Positions 33,371 through 43,460 of a stretch of 64,000 nt of DNA are shown piece by piece. Origin of the DNA: Stieleria sedimenti (GTDB taxonomy: Bacteria; Planctomycetota; Planctomycetia; Pirellulales; Pirellulaceae). The notes below the pieces were generated by a model, which saw only the letters and a list, made by a program, of their open reading frames with translations, made no database searches and was not told the DNA's origin. The first letter of the stretch is position 1. Every line of letters begins with the position of its first letter. The stretch is taken from assembly GCF_025060895.1 (NCBI RefSeq), contig NZ_JANZKV010000004.1:1-64000 (forward strand), in the 5' to 3' direction. A program made the translations under genes and the position numbers.

Positions 33371-36300
33371 AGCGAAGCGGAGCCTGCTCGGCCGGTTGAT
33401 CTGGTTCTGCCTGACCAATAAGCTCGTTGTGTTGTTGCTGGTCATTGCCACGCTAGGCTGGGGCGTCATGGTCGCGCCATTCGACTGGGACACCGGCGCA
33501 TTGCCTCGCAATCCCGTTCCCGTCGACGCGATTCCCGACATTGGCGAGAACCAACAAATCGTGTTCACGCAGTGGATGGGTCGCAGCCCACAGGACGTCG
33601 AGGACCAGATCGGTTATCCGTTGACGGTTGCGCTGTTGGGCATTCCCGAAGTCAAGACGATCCGCAGCTATTCGATGTTCGGCTTCTCGTCGATTTACAT
33701 CATCTTCGGCGAAGACGCAGACTTCTATTGGTCGCGAACGCGAGTGCTGGAAAAGCTGAACAGCTTGCCGGCTGGTACCTTGCCCGATGGCGTGCAACCG
33801 ACTCTCGGACCGGACGCGACAGCATTGGGGCAGATTTATCTTTACACGCTTGAGGGCCGCGATCCCGACGGCAACCCGACCGGCGGTTGGGACTTGCGAG
33901 AGCTGCGAACGATTCAAGATTACTACGTTCGCTACTCTTTGACTTCAGCGGAAGGGATCAGTGAAGTCGCGTCGATCGGCGGATTCGTTCAGGAATACCA
34001 AATCGACGTTGATCCCGATGCGATGCGGGCCGCTGGAGTGACGCTTGCGAAGGTGTTCGAGTCGATCCGCATGACGAACGTTGATGTGGGAGCTCGGACG
34101 ATCGAACTGAACAAGGCGGAATACGTCATCCGCGGTCTTGGCTTCATCGAGAACATCGAAGACATCGAAAAGACGGTCGTAAAAGTGACGGACAACGTGC
34201 CGATCACGGTGGCCGACGTGGCCAACGTGTCACTCGGGCCGGTTCTCCGACGTGGTGCGCTCGATAAGGCCGGTGCCGAAGCCGTCGGCGGAGTCGCGGT
34301 CGTGCGTTACGGATACAACCCGCTGGCAGCGATCAAGAACATCAAACAGCGTATCAAGGAAGTTTCGCCGGGCCTGCCGACGAAGGTGCTTGTCGATTAC
34401 ACAAAGACGTCGGCCGATGAAGTTGAGCAGTGGGTTGAGAGTTTAGGGTTGAGAGTTGAGAGTTCCGAAGACATCGTCACTTCACTCTCTCAACCCTCGA
34501 CTCTCAACACTCAACTCGTCAAGCATCTTCGTAGCATGCCCCAAGAACAGTGGCCGACATGGATTACGACCAGTCAAGTCGCGGTCGTGCCATTCTACGA
34601 TCGCACGGGCTTGATTTATGAGACGCTAGGCACGCTGAACACAGCGCTCTTTGAAGAAATCCTCGTGACAATCATCGTGATCCTGGTGATGGTCGTCCAC
34701 CTACGCAGTTCGTTCCTGATCAGCGCTTTATTGCCGCTGGCGGTGTTGATGTGCTTCATCGCCATGAAGACGTTTGGCGTGGACGCAAACATCGTGGCGT
34801 TGTCCGGCATCGCGATTGCGATCGGGACGATGGTCGATATGGGGATTATTCTCACCGAGAACATTCTCAAATACCTGGATGAAGCTGCGCCCGAAGACGA
34901 CAAAATGACGGTGATCTTCAAGGCGGCTCACGAAGTCGCCGGTGCGGTGCTGACCGCCGTGACAACGACCGTGGTCAGTTTTCTGCCAGTATTCACGATG
35001 ATCGGTGCGGAAGGAAAGCTGTTTCGTCCGCTCGCATTCACCAAGACGTTTGCACTCGCGGCATCCGTCATTGTGGCGCTGACAATCATTCCGCCAGCCG
35101 CCCACGTGTTGATGGGCGGGCGCATTGAGTCAAAGAGTTTGCGTCGCGGGGCTTGGTTCGCGTTACTGATTCTCGGTCTTGCCGCGTCGATGCTGCTGAC
35201 ATGGTGGGTCGGTGCAATCTTGATCGTGCTGTCCGCATACAAACTGTACGAAGAACGGATTCCTGAGCGTTACCACCGTTTCGGACCGTACGCGGCCAGT
35301 GCACTCGCGGCGATAGTCGTCGGTGTTCTGCTGACTCAGGAGTGGTTGCCGCTGGGGCCGCAGAAAGGTTTGCTGCTGAATCTTCTGTTCGCTGGCGGAT
35401 TGATTGGCGGCATCCTCGGTTTCTTTACTGTCTTTCAACGGTTCCTGTACGAACCGATCCTGCGTTGGTGCCTGAATCACAAGCTCGCGTTTCTCTGCTT
35501 GCCAACTGCGATCCTACTGTTCGGCGGATCGGCTTGGTTGGGTTTCGACAAGGTCTTCGGTTTCGTCCCCAAGACGCTCTCGATGGTTGGCGTTTCTGAT
35601 TCGACTGTTCGGGAGTCCGGTCCTTGGAGAACAGCAACCGGCGTGCTACCGGGACTCGGCAAAGAATTCATGCCGCCGCTCGATGAAGGTTCGTTTCTCT
35701 ACATGCCCACCACGATGCCTCACGCTTCGATCGGTGAAGCGATGGACGTGTTGCAGTTGCAGAATCAATTGCTCGTCTCGATCCCCGAAGTCGAATCGGT
35801 CGTCGGCAAGATTGGTCGCGCCGACACGCCGCTTGATCCGGCACCCGTGTCGATGATCGAAACCTACATCACCTACAAGTCGGAATACAAAACCGACGAA
35901 GACGGTCACCGGCTGAACTTCCGCTATGACACGGAAGGAAACGAGTATGTCCGCGACGACGACGGTGAGCTGATCCTTGATCCCACCGGTCGTCCGTTCC
36001 GGCAATGGCGAGACGAAATACGCACGCCTGACGACATTTGGCAAGCGATCACGACGGCGGCCCAGATTCCAGGCACGACGTCCGCCCCTAAATTGCAGCC
36101 GATCGCGGCTCGGATCGTGATGCTGCAAAGCGGCATGCGTGCGCCGATGGGAATGAAGGTGAAAGGCCCGGACCTGGAGACGATCGAGCGGGTTGCGCTG
36201 GAATTGGAATCGCTGTTGAAGCAGATTCCAACGGTCCAATCGTCAGCCGTCATCGCTGACCGCATCGTCGGCAAGCCGTACTTGGAGATCGACATCGACC

Positions 36301-37346
36301 GTGACGCGATCAAGCGATACGGACTGCATATTCGCAGCGTGCAGGACGTGATCGAGGTTGCGATTGGCGGCCGGCAGATTACGAAGACAGTCGAAGGCCG
36401 TGAGCGTTTCCCAGTGCGAGTTCGTTACGCCCGCGAACTGCGGGACGATCTCGAATCGCTCGAACGGATTCTGGTCCCAACGCCGATGGGATCGCAGATT
36501 CCGCTCGGACAACTCGCAGACATTCGTTACACGCGCGGCCCGCAGGTCATCAAGAGCGAAGACACGTTCTTGCTCGGATACGTGCTATTCGACAAGAAGC
36601 CCGGTGAGGCGGAAGTCGACGTTGTCGAAGATGCTCAAGCGTTCCTGCAATCGAAAATCGACTCGGGCGAGTTCACGCTGCCAGCCGGAGTCACCTACAC
36701 GTTCGCGGGCAACTACGAAAACCAAATCCGATCGCAAAAAACGTTGGCAATCGTTTTGCCACTCGCGCTCGGGATCATCTTCTTGATTCTGTACCTGCAA
36801 TTCAAATCAGCCATCACAACATCGCTAGTCTTCAGTGGCATTCTGATCGCGTGGGCGGGCGGTTTCATCATGCTGTGGTTGTACGGGACCGAATGGTTCC
36901 TCGATTTCAGTTTAATCGGCACAAACATGCGTGAGCTGTTCCAAGTCAAAACGATTAACCTCAGTGTCGCGGTCTGGGTCGGATTCCTAGCCCTGTTCGG
37001 TATCGCCAGCGACGACGGCGTCGTGATCGCATCGTACCTTGACGAAAGCTTCCGCAAGGATCGCATCGAGAACGCCCAGCACGCTCGCGAAGCCACTGTG
37101 GCTGCGGGTCTGCGTCGCGTTCGACCGTGTTTAATGACCACGGCGACGACAATCCTGGCATTGATTCCAATCCTGACATCGACCGGCCGTGGCAGCGACA
37201 TTATGGTGCCGATGGCGATCCCCAGCTTCGGCGGCATGGTCATCGCAATCATCACGATGTTCATCGTGCCGGTTTTGTATTGCAGTGCGATGGAGTGGAA
37301 GTTGCGGCTGGGTATCCGAGACGAACGCTTTGCAGAGAACGCATAA
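33327..37346 (+). CDS. cusA: RND heavy-metal efflux pump (CusA-like), carrying repeat-derived insertions
   Basis: A 1339-residue pump, about 280 residues longer than E. coli CusA. The start VPVDAIPDIGENQQIVFTQW, a TM4 relay near residue 505 (GTMVDMGIILTEN), the central YMPTTMPHASIGEAMDVLQ and VMLQSGMRAPMGMKVKG, and the late TM region are all CusA-type, indicating Cu(I)/Ag(I) export. Residues 3-14 are encoded by a repeat arm. Another complete repeat hairpin (34430-34515) is inserted in frame near residues 368-396 of the periplasmic loop (WVESLGLRVESS... TSLSQPSTLNTQLV). More insertions relative to the pump at 49881 occur around residues 590-760. All core motifs are intact, so the protein probably works despite the inserts. 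Confidence 0.88.
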   Translation: MPSSQLSTTDSQLDEAKRSLLGRLIWFCLTNKLVVLLLVIATLGWGVMVAPFDWDTGALPRNPVPVDAIPDIGENQQIVFTQWMGRSPQDVEDQIGYPLTVALLGIPEVKTIRSYSMFGFSSIYIIFGEDADFYWSRTRVLEKLNSLPAGTLPDGVQPTLGPDATALGQIYLYTLEGRDPDGNPTGGWDLRELRTIQDYYVRYSLTSAEGISEVASIGGFVQEYQIDVDPDAMRAAGVTLAKVFESIRMTNVDVGARTIELNKAEYVIRGLGFIENIEDIEKTVVKVTDNVPITVADVANVSLGPVLRRGALDKAGAEAVGGVAVVRYGYNPLAAIKNIKQRIKEVSPGLPTKVLVDYTKTSADEVEQWVESLGLRVESSEDIVTSLSQPSTLNTQLVKHLRSMPQEQWPTWITTSQVAVVPFYDRTGLIYETLGTLNTALFEEILVTIIVILVMVVHLRSSFLISALLPLAVLMCFIAMKTFGVDANIVALSGIAIAIGTMVDMGIILTENILKYLDEAAPEDDKMTVIFKAAHEVAGAVLTAVTTTVVSFLPVFTMIGAEGKLFRPLAFTKTFALAASVIVALTIIPPAAHVLMGGRIESKSLRRGAWFALLILGLAASMLLTWWVGAILIVLSAYKLYEERIPERYHRFGPYAASALAAIVVGVLLTQEWLPLGPQKGLLLNLLFAGGLIGGILGFFTVFQRFLYEPILRWCLNHKLAFLCLPTAILLFGGSAWLGFDKVFGFVPKTLSMVGVSDSTVRESGPWRTATGVLPGLGKEFMPPLDEGSFLYMPTTMPHASIGEAMDVLQLQNQLLVSIPEVESVVGKIGRADTPLDPAPVSMIETYITYKSEYKTDEDGHRLNFRYDTEGNEYVRDDDGELILDPTGRPFRQWRDEIRTPDDIWQAITTAAQIPGTTSAPKLQPIAARIVMLQSGMRAPMGMKVKGPDLETIERVALELESLLKQIPTVQSSAVIADRIVGKPYLEIDIDRDAIKRYGLHIRSVQDVIEVAIGGRQITKTVEGRERFPVRVRYARELRDDLESLERILVPTPMGSQIPLGQLADIRYTRGPQVIKSEDTFLLGYVLFDKKPGEAEVDVVEDAQAFLQSKIDSGEFTLPAGVTYTFAGNYENQIRSQKTLAIVLPLALGIIFLILYLQFKSAITTSLVFSGILIAWAGGFIMLWLYGTEWFLDFSLIGTNMRELFQVKTINLSVAVWVGFLALFGIASDDGVVIASYLDESFRKDRIENAQHAREATVAAGLRRVRPCLMTTATTILALIPILTSTGRGSDIMVPMAIPSFGGMVIAIITMFIVPVLYCSAMEWKLRLGIRDERFAENA
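34430..34518. repeat. GA/CT periodic inverted-repeat element D, inserted in frame in a CusA pump
   Basis: The left arm reads GGTTGAGAGTTTAGGGTTG, then AGAGTTGAGAGTT. The right arm reads ACTCTCTCAACCCTCG, then ACTCTCAACACTCAACT. The element length keeps the reading frame. The paralogous pump at 49881 has no corresponding segment, so this is an insertion. Confidence 0.8.
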
Positions 37347-37355
37347 ACCAACATC

Positions 37356-37934
37356 ATGCAAATAGTCACCAAAACCAAGTCGATCGTCTCGGCGATCAGA
37401 TTCAACTGGCAAGTTCAATCGTTGCCGGATCGCGTTTATCTTTTGCAAGTGATGCTTCCGGCGATGGCGAGGATGAAACCCGCCAATGTCCTGCTTGCCG
37501 GAACACGTCGCTACACGCGGCGGTATCCGGAAGCTTTCGACCGTCAGATGACGGCGGTTTGGACGATCGACTTCGATCGGTCGGCGGCGCGTTTTGGCAA
37601 CGGCCAACTTCACCGCACGGGCGACATTTGCGAAGTCGACCGAGTCTTTCGCGGTGTACGCTTCGACATGATCCACATCAACGGACTCTTGGGCTTCGGA
37701 GTCGATACGCCAGAAAGTGTCCGTGACATGATCACGGCATGCCATCAGGCTCTACTACCCAGCGGCCACCTGATGCTCGGTTGGGACGCCGACCGAACGC
37801 CCGATCCGACCCACAACGAAGACATCACATTACGCTTTGAGCACACCGGATTCCTTGACGCCCCCGCGCGCCACAACGTTACCGGCATCGAAGGCCACGA
37901 CCACGTCTTTGATTGGTTTCGACGCGGTGATTAG
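37356..37934 (+). CDS. Class I SAM-dependent methyltransferase-like protein
   Basis: A 192-residue protein with a Rossmann-like order: a NVLLAGTRRYTRRYPE loop, an AVWTIDFDRSAARFG strand with an acidic end, HRTGDICEVD, FDMIHINGLLGFGVDTPESVRDMI, and LLPSGHLMLGWD. The usual GxGxG is replaced by AGTRRYT. Substrate unknown. It follows the CusA pump by 9 bp, so it is probably co-transcribed. It could modify a small metabolite or protein, but nothing here says which. Confidence 0.55.
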   Translation: MQIVTKTKSIVSAIRFNWQVQSLPDRVYLLQVMLPAMARMKPANVLLAGTRRYTRRYPEAFDRQMTAVWTIDFDRSAARFGNGQLHRTGDICEVDRVFRGVRFDMIHINGLLGFGVDTPESVRDMITACHQALLPSGHLMLGWDADRTPDPTHNEDITLRFEHTGFLDAPARHNVTGIEGHDHVFDWFRRGD

Positions 37935-38046
37935 GAAGAAACAAACACGATGTGATGCGGTAATTCGCTCAGTTTCGGCCAACCTGGACGGTCGGGCGCG
38001 ATGGATTGAGCTTTACATTTACGCCATCGCGACCGATAATAGTGCC

Positions 38047-38445
38047 ATGTTTCAAGCATCGCTTCGCATTTTGATGATCGCCACCGTGTTGGGCTGCCCA
38101 GCACTGGGTGGTCGCTGCTGCGATGCTGGGAGAACGGACGTTACCGCCGAAAGCCCGGCGGTCGGTGCTTGCGAATCTTGCTGCTGCCACGATTCGCAGT
38201 CACCGGAACCTGCTTGCCCGTCTGAGGGCGGCGAATGCCACGATTGCTTCTGTGCGGGTGCTTTGCCAATTGGGCCTAGCATCTTGGATTCGCTTTCGTT
38301 CCACGAGGTTTCGTTTGATTTTGTTGTTTTGACGTCGGCTTCAAAACTGTCCTCTTCGCATCGTACTTCTACTCGGCTCGATGTCTGCCAGTGGCCGCCG
38401 ACAACCGGCGAACGATTGGCCACTCTCTGCACTCTGCTGATCTAG
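38047..38445 (+). CDS. Small secreted Cys-rich protein heading an efflux operon
   Basis: A 132-residue protein with a signal peptide (FQASLRILMIATVLGCPALGG). A Cys cluster follows (RCCDAGRTDV, then CESCCCHDSQSPEPAC, GGECHDCFCAG). The hydrophobic, variable tail ends ATLCTLLI. It precedes the adaptor at 38566 by 120 bp. It parallels the secreted ligand-rich proteins at 10336 and 46914, each upstream of an adaptor-pump pair. It probably binds thiophilic metal in the periplasm. I chose ATG 38047 because the signal peptide starts there. Confidence 0.6.
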   Translation: MFQASLRILMIATVLGCPALGGRCCDAGRTDVTAESPAVGACESCCCHDSQSPEPACPSEGGECHDCFCAGALPIGPSILDSLSFHEVSFDFVVLTSASKLSSSHRTSTRLDVCQWPPTTGERLATLCTLLI

Positions 38446-38565
38446 CAGACGACTTTCCCACGCATTTGACGAGCGGATCGTCAAATCCCTGAGCGGGTTG
38501 CTGCGCGCATGTTGCGCGGGTGATCGCTCGATCTTTGAAAGTCGAAAACGTTTGAGTGTGCCCGT

Positions 38566-40209
38566 ATGTCTACAACTCTTGATAAGCCGGAAGTCGATGC
38601 GCCGGCGACCAAACAGCCGATGCCAAACGGCGTCGCGGAGGCCGAGCGAAACGAAGCGGTGGACCCGCAGCCGAACATGGTCGCAACGATTCTTGGATGG
38701 ATTCCGTCTGTCGTCGTGCTCGGCTTGCTGGCCGGCATCGGGTGGTACGGGCATCACAACGATTGGAAGCTGCCCTCGTACAGCTCGATTGCGACGACGG
38801 AGGTGGCGTCGGGGCCGAAGTGGTGCGACAGCCACGGCGTGCCGGAAGATGACTGCGTCGTTTGCGATCCGTCGCTGCTTGAATCACCGCCAGAACTAAC
38901 GTTCTGCAACGAACACGGTGTCCATGGTTGCGTGCTTCATCATCCTGAATTGGCACAAACCAAAACGGCGGTCGATGTGACCGACGCGGACTTGCAAAGA
39001 GCCGCCGAGGCGTTGGCGTTGATACCACGAGCGGAGAACCTGCCGCTGAGCAGTTCGGCGGGTTCGCGGATTCAATTCGCCTCGATCGAAGCGATGAACA
39101 AAGCGGGCGTGGACGTAGAACCAGTGACGCGAGCGAGCATCACCGAGTCGATCGAAGCGGCGGGCGAGATTCAATACGACGCGACCAAGACGGCCCAAGT
39201 GTCGCCTTCGGCCGACGGCATTGTTCGCAAGGTTTTGGTCAACGTTGGCGACTGGGTCAAAATCGGCGATGTGTTGGCGGTGGTCGATTCCAAAGACATC
39301 GGACGGCTGAAGTCAGAGTTGTTGTCGGCACTGCTTGAGGAACGCCTGCAACTCGATCAACTCGCGCGTGTCGAGAAGCTTGCCCCCAGCGGCGCGGTTC
39401 CCGGTCGCCGCGTGATTGAGGTGAAGACCGATCTGCAACAAGCAACCGTTATGGTCGAACAGGCCGTGCGTGGATTTGCAAACCTGGGCGTGACCGTCGA
39501 TCCCGAAACACTGCAATCGTCTAGTTTGGCCGAGACAAAACGACGGGTTCGAGCGATCGGAATGAAACAAATTGAATCGTCGACCGGTGGCGATAACCTG
39601 ATCGCGGCGACTGCACCGATCGAAGGTCGCATCGTTGATCGCGAAGTCACGCTGGGCGAAGTGGTTAATCGCGGCAGCCGCATGTTCCGCATCGCGGATA
39701 CACGATCGGTTTGGCTGGACCTTCGAGTGCCCGCCGAACAGGCGTCGCTGGCTCGGCTCGGATTGCCGGTTCGCTACCGAGGCGATGGCAGCCAAGTCGA
39801 ACACGAAGGAACGATCACTTGGATCAGCAGCGATGTGGATTCGCAGACCCGGACGGTACGCGTTCGTGCAGAGCTACCGAACGCCGACGCTAGCCTTCGC
39901 AATGAGTCGTTTGGACGTGGTGAGATCGTGCTGCGGCAAGAACTGGCGGCGATCGTCGTCCCCGAGGAATCATTGCAGTGGGATGGTTCGAGCCACGTCG
40001 TGTTTGTTCGCGACGCGAGGTTCTTTGAAAAGGATCGACAGAAGTTTTTCGTGACTCGATCAGTGCGTCCGGGCGCAAAGCAGGATGGCTTCGTCGAAAT
40101 CATCGCTGGCGTGCTGCCGGGCGAAGTCGTCGCGAGCGGTGGCAGCGATGTGCTCCGCGCCCAACTCCTTCGTAGCAACTTGGGAGCCGGCTGCACCTGC
40201 GGTCACTGA
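38566..40209 (+). CDS. RND efflux adaptor with HGVPExxC-type metal motif (CzcB-like)
   Basis: A 547-residue adaptor. The membrane anchor is at about residues 45-65. An N-terminal periplasmic motif, KWCDSHGVPEDDCVVCDP (about residues 85-102), is followed by FCNEHGVHGCVLHHP. The lipoyl/barrel domain (GEIQYDATKTAQVSPSADG), coiled coil, second lipoyl half, and C-terminal barrel ending GCTCGH come next. The same motif occurs twice in the lipoprotein at 43461 of this operon. The operon is 38047, 38566, 40213, 43461, 43806, with the pump 3 bp downstream. The DSSVV-type relay of the pump suggests divalent cations (Zn/Co/Ni/Cd) rather than Cu(I). Confidence 0.85.
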   Translation: MSTTLDKPEVDAPATKQPMPNGVAEAERNEAVDPQPNMVATILGWIPSVVVLGLLAGIGWYGHHNDWKLPSYSSIATTEVASGPKWCDSHGVPEDDCVVCDPSLLESPPELTFCNEHGVHGCVLHHPELAQTKTAVDVTDADLQRAAEALALIPRAENLPLSSSAGSRIQFASIEAMNKAGVDVEPVTRASITESIEAAGEIQYDATKTAQVSPSADGIVRKVLVNVGDWVKIGDVLAVVDSKDIGRLKSELLSALLEERLQLDQLARVEKLAPSGAVPGRRVIEVKTDLQQATVMVEQAVRGFANLGVTVDPETLQSSSLAETKRRVRAIGMKQIESSTGGDNLIAATAPIEGRIVDREVTLGEVVNRGSRMFRIADTRSVWLDLRVPAEQASLARLGLPVRYRGDGSQVEHEGTITWISSDVDSQTRTVRVRAELPNADASLRNESFGRGEIVLRQELAAIVVPEESLQWDGSSHVVFVRDARFFEKDRQKFFVTRSVRPGAKQDGFVEIIAGVLPGEVVASGGSDVLRAQLLRSNLGAGCTCGH

Positions 40210-40212
40210 TTC

Positions 40213-43200
40213 ATGCTCGAAAAACTCATCGACCTATCGCTTCGCCATCGCGTCGCCGTACTGCTCTCCGTCGTTGTACTGATTGCCGGCGGCGGCTACG
40301 CGCTCACTCAACTGGACATCGACGCGTTTCCCGACACCACCCCGGTGATGGTGCAAGTCAACACGACCGCCGCGTCGCTTTCGCCCGAAGAGATCGAACG
40401 CCAGATTACCTACAGCATCGAGCAATCGTTGAGCGGTTTACCATCGCTCGAAAACATTCGCTCGGTTTCCAAATTTGGCTTCTCGCAAGTCGTCGTCACC
40501 TTTGAAGACGGCACCGACATCTACTTCGCTCGGCAAGTCGTCGGCGAGCGATTGGCGACCGTCGAGCTACCACGAGGCGTCGGGCGGCCAGAGATGGGGC
40601 CGGTAGCGACGGGACTTGGCGAAGTCTTTCACTACGTGCTGACGTATCCCGAAGTTGACTTCCGGGCGCTACCCGAAGACGAACGGTTGCGATTGCTTAC
40701 CCAGCTTCGCACGACGCACGATTGGGTTGTCAAGCCGCAACTGCGGACGGTTCCGGGCACGGCGGAGATCAACAGTTGGGGCGGCTACGAAAAACAGTTC
40801 CAGGTTCGCATCAATCCAGCGGGATTGGTGTCGCGTGGTCTGACGTTCGACGAAGTCATCACGGCATTGCAAGAAAACAATCGCAACGTCGGCGGCGGCA
40901 ATATCGACCGGCTCGGCGAAATGTTGCTCGTGCAAGGATTGGGACGCACATCCAGCGAAGAACAAATCGAAGCGATTGTGATCAAATCGGTAGACGGCGT
41001 GCCGGTGCGAATCAGCGATGTCGCGAGCGTCGAAATCGGTCACGAAATTCGTCGCGGTGCGGTGTCGGCCGACGGTCGCGGCGAAGCGGTGATGGGTCTT
41101 GGTTTCATGCTGATGGGTGAGAACACGCATCAATACACCGCCGCCTTAAAGAAACGCGTCGAGGAAATCAGAACCAACCTGCCGGCCGGCATGACGTTGG
41201 TGACGATGTACGACCGAACCGAACTGGTCGACTCGGTGATCGACACAGTTCGCAAGAACCTATTTGAAGGCGGCCTGCTGGTGGTCGCGGTGCTGTTCCT
41301 GTTCCTTGGTAACTTAAGAGCCGGTTTGATCGTCGCGTTGGCGATCCCGCTGTCGATGTTGTTCGCGTTCACGGGCATGTGGCGGTTCGGCATCGCGGCC
41401 AGCTTGCTCAGTCTGGGGGCAATCGACTTTGGTTTGGTTGTCGATAGCAGCGTCGTGATGGTCGAGAACTGCGTCCGGCATTTGAGTCTGGCAAACCCGC
41501 TCGGCCGCAGTCGACTCGAACGCATCCGCGACGCAGCGGTCGAAGTTCGCGGGCCGACGATGTTCGGCGAGCTGATCATCATGATTGTGTACCTGCCGAT
41601 CCTGACGCTCGAAGGGGTCGAGGGCAAAATGTTTCGACCGATGGCGTTGACGGTCATCTTCGCGCTTGCCGGTTCGATGCTGTTGTCGATGACGCTGATG
41701 CCGGTGCTGGCCAGTTTGCTGTTGCCCAAGAAGATCAGTCATCGCGAACCGCTGCTGGTGCGAATACTTAAACTCATCTACCGACCAATCTTGCATTTCA
41801 CGATGCACCAACGGATCGCTGTGATCGGTTTTGCGTTGGCGGTGCTGGTCGTCGCGTTTGGAATGATTGCGCCCAACCTTGGCACCGAGTTCATGCCGCA
41901 ACTGAGCGAAGGTGCGGTTGCGATCAACGTGGTGCGATTGGCCGGGACGGAGCTGGACGATTCGATCCAGTTCAACACGCGAATGGAAAAGGCGTTGCTC
42001 GATGCGTTTCCGGACGAGGTCGCTCACGTTTGGAGCCGCATCGGATCAGCAGAGATTGCGACCGACCCGATGGGACTCGAATTGACCGACGTATTCATCA
42101 CGCTGCGTCCGCGTTCGCAGTGGCAAAAAGCGAGCACGCAAGCCGAGCTGACTCGGTTGTTCGAGGAAACTCTTCGCGACCTGCCCGGCCAGCGACTGGC
42201 CTACACACAACCGATCAAGCTACGACTGGATGAACTCGGTACCGGCAGTCGTTCCGATATCGCGGTCAAGCTGTACGGCGACGACTTAGATGTGCTCGTT
42301 GACAAGGCCGCCGAGATCGAACGTGTGTTGTTGACCGTCAACGGTTCGGCCGACGTCGGGGCAACACAGTTGACTGGCCAACCGATGCTGCAAGTCAAAG
42401 TCCGGCAGGACGAAATTGCTCGATACGGCGTTCCGGCCAATGCGGTGTTGAACATCGTCGAAGCGATCGGCAACCGTCCGGTTGGCGATGTATTTGAAGG
42501 CCAGTTGCGATTCCCACTGACGGTTCGTTTGCCGGACGAGTACCGCGGCGACCCAGAGTCGATTCGAGCGATCCCAATCACGACTCCGCGCGGAGAGCAA
42601 ATCCCGCTTGGACGACTGGCTGATGTGGATGTCACCACCGGTCCTTCGCAGATCGCTCGTGAATGGGGTCAACGCCGCGTCACGGTTTCGGTCAATGTTC
42701 GAGGCCGCGACGTCGGCAGCTTCATCGCTGAAGCACGCCGCAAGATTGACAGACAAATCGTGATGCCATCGGCTCGCTACTACGTCGAGTTCGGCGGACA
42801 ATTCGAGAACATGATTCGGGCGAGACAACGTTTGATGATCGTCGTGCCCGTCGCGCTCGTGCTGATCTTTTCGTTGCTTTACATGACCTACGGAAACATC
42901 GTCGACACCGTCCGCGTCTTTACCGGCATCCCGTTCGCGTGGACCGGCGGCATCATCGCGTTGTGGCTGCGAGACATGCCGTTTTCGATCTCGGCGGCCA
43001 TCGGGTTCGTTGCTCTATCCGGCGTCGCGGTGTTGGATGACATGTTATTGGTGTCGACCATCCGAGCGTTGCGACAGCGTGGACTCGGTTTGGAAAAGGC
43101 AGTCGAGGAAGCGGCACTCACTCGGTTGCGACCCGTGTTAATGACGACGCTGGTCGCCGCATTGGGATTCATCCCGATGGCGTTTAGCACGGGAATGGGC

Positions 43201-43434
43201 GCGGAAGTGCAACGACCGCTGGCCACGGTGGTGATCGGCGGCGTGATCAGCGCGATGGTGATGTCGTTGCTGGTCCTGCGAGTGCTCTACATGGTTTTTC
43301 AGTCGCCGATCTCGAACAACAAATTAGCCAACGAGGAAATCGTTGCCCATCAAAGCAATGGGCACGTTTGCGAACCACGCGGCGCTGATGGCGTCGCAAC
43401 CGCTCCCGATCGTTTCGGGGTCGGAACCGAATGA
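40213..43434 (+). CDS. RND heavy-metal efflux pump (CzcA-like)
   Basis: A 1073-residue pump of normal length with all family landmarks: DIDAFPDTTPVMVQVNTTAASLSPEEIE; TM4 relay IDFGLVVDSSVVMVENCVRHL near residue 410; and the C-terminal half with WTGGIIALWLRDMPFSISAAIGFVALSGVAVLDD. The IDFG-VVDxxVVMVEN form is that of CzcA-like divalent-cation exporters. It starts 3 bp after the adaptor stop; its own stop overlaps an in-frame ATG of the next gene. No repeat element interrupts this pair, in contrast to 12566 and 33327. Confidence 0.88.
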   Translation: MLEKLIDLSLRHRVAVLLSVVVLIAGGGYALTQLDIDAFPDTTPVMVQVNTTAASLSPEEIERQITYSIEQSLSGLPSLENIRSVSKFGFSQVVVTFEDGTDIYFARQVVGERLATVELPRGVGRPEMGPVATGLGEVFHYVLTYPEVDFRALPEDERLRLLTQLRTTHDWVVKPQLRTVPGTAEINSWGGYEKQFQVRINPAGLVSRGLTFDEVITALQENNRNVGGGNIDRLGEMLLVQGLGRTSSEEQIEAIVIKSVDGVPVRISDVASVEIGHEIRRGAVSADGRGEAVMGLGFMLMGENTHQYTAALKKRVEEIRTNLPAGMTLVTMYDRTELVDSVIDTVRKNLFEGGLLVVAVLFLFLGNLRAGLIVALAIPLSMLFAFTGMWRFGIAASLLSLGAIDFGLVVDSSVVMVENCVRHLSLANPLGRSRLERIRDAAVEVRGPTMFGELIIMIVYLPILTLEGVEGKMFRPMALTVIFALAGSMLLSMTLMPVLASLLLPKKISHREPLLVRILKLIYRPILHFTMHQRIAVIGFALAVLVVAFGMIAPNLGTEFMPQLSEGAVAINVVRLAGTELDDSIQFNTRMEKALLDAFPDEVAHVWSRIGSAEIATDPMGLELTDVFITLRPRSQWQKASTQAELTRLFEETLRDLPGQRLAYTQPIKLRLDELGTGSRSDIAVKLYGDDLDVLVDKAAEIERVLLTVNGSADVGATQLTGQPMLQVKVRQDEIARYGVPANAVLNIVEAIGNRPVGDVFEGQLRFPLTVRLPDEYRGDPESIRAIPITTPRGEQIPLGRLADVDVTTGPSQIAREWGQRRVTVSVNVRGRDVGSFIAEARRKIDRQIVMPSARYYVEFGGQFENMIRARQRLMIVVPVALVLIFSLLYMTYGNIVDTVRVFTGIPFAWTGGIIALWLRDMPFSISAAIGFVALSGVAVLDDMLLVSTIRALRQRGLGLEKAVEEAALTRLRPVLMTTLVAALGFIPMAFSTGMGAEVQRPLATVVIGGVISAMVMSLLVLRVLYMVFQSPISNNKLANEEIVAHQSNGHVCEPRGADGVATAPDRFGVGTE

Positions 43435-43460
43435 GAAGTCTCTACACAAAGGAAATGAAA

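Noticed and set aside
34430-34518. Repeat in CusA as a rho-independent terminator or attenuator
   Set aside because: It lies in the middle of an open frame that continues with conserved pump motifs, and no T-tract follows.
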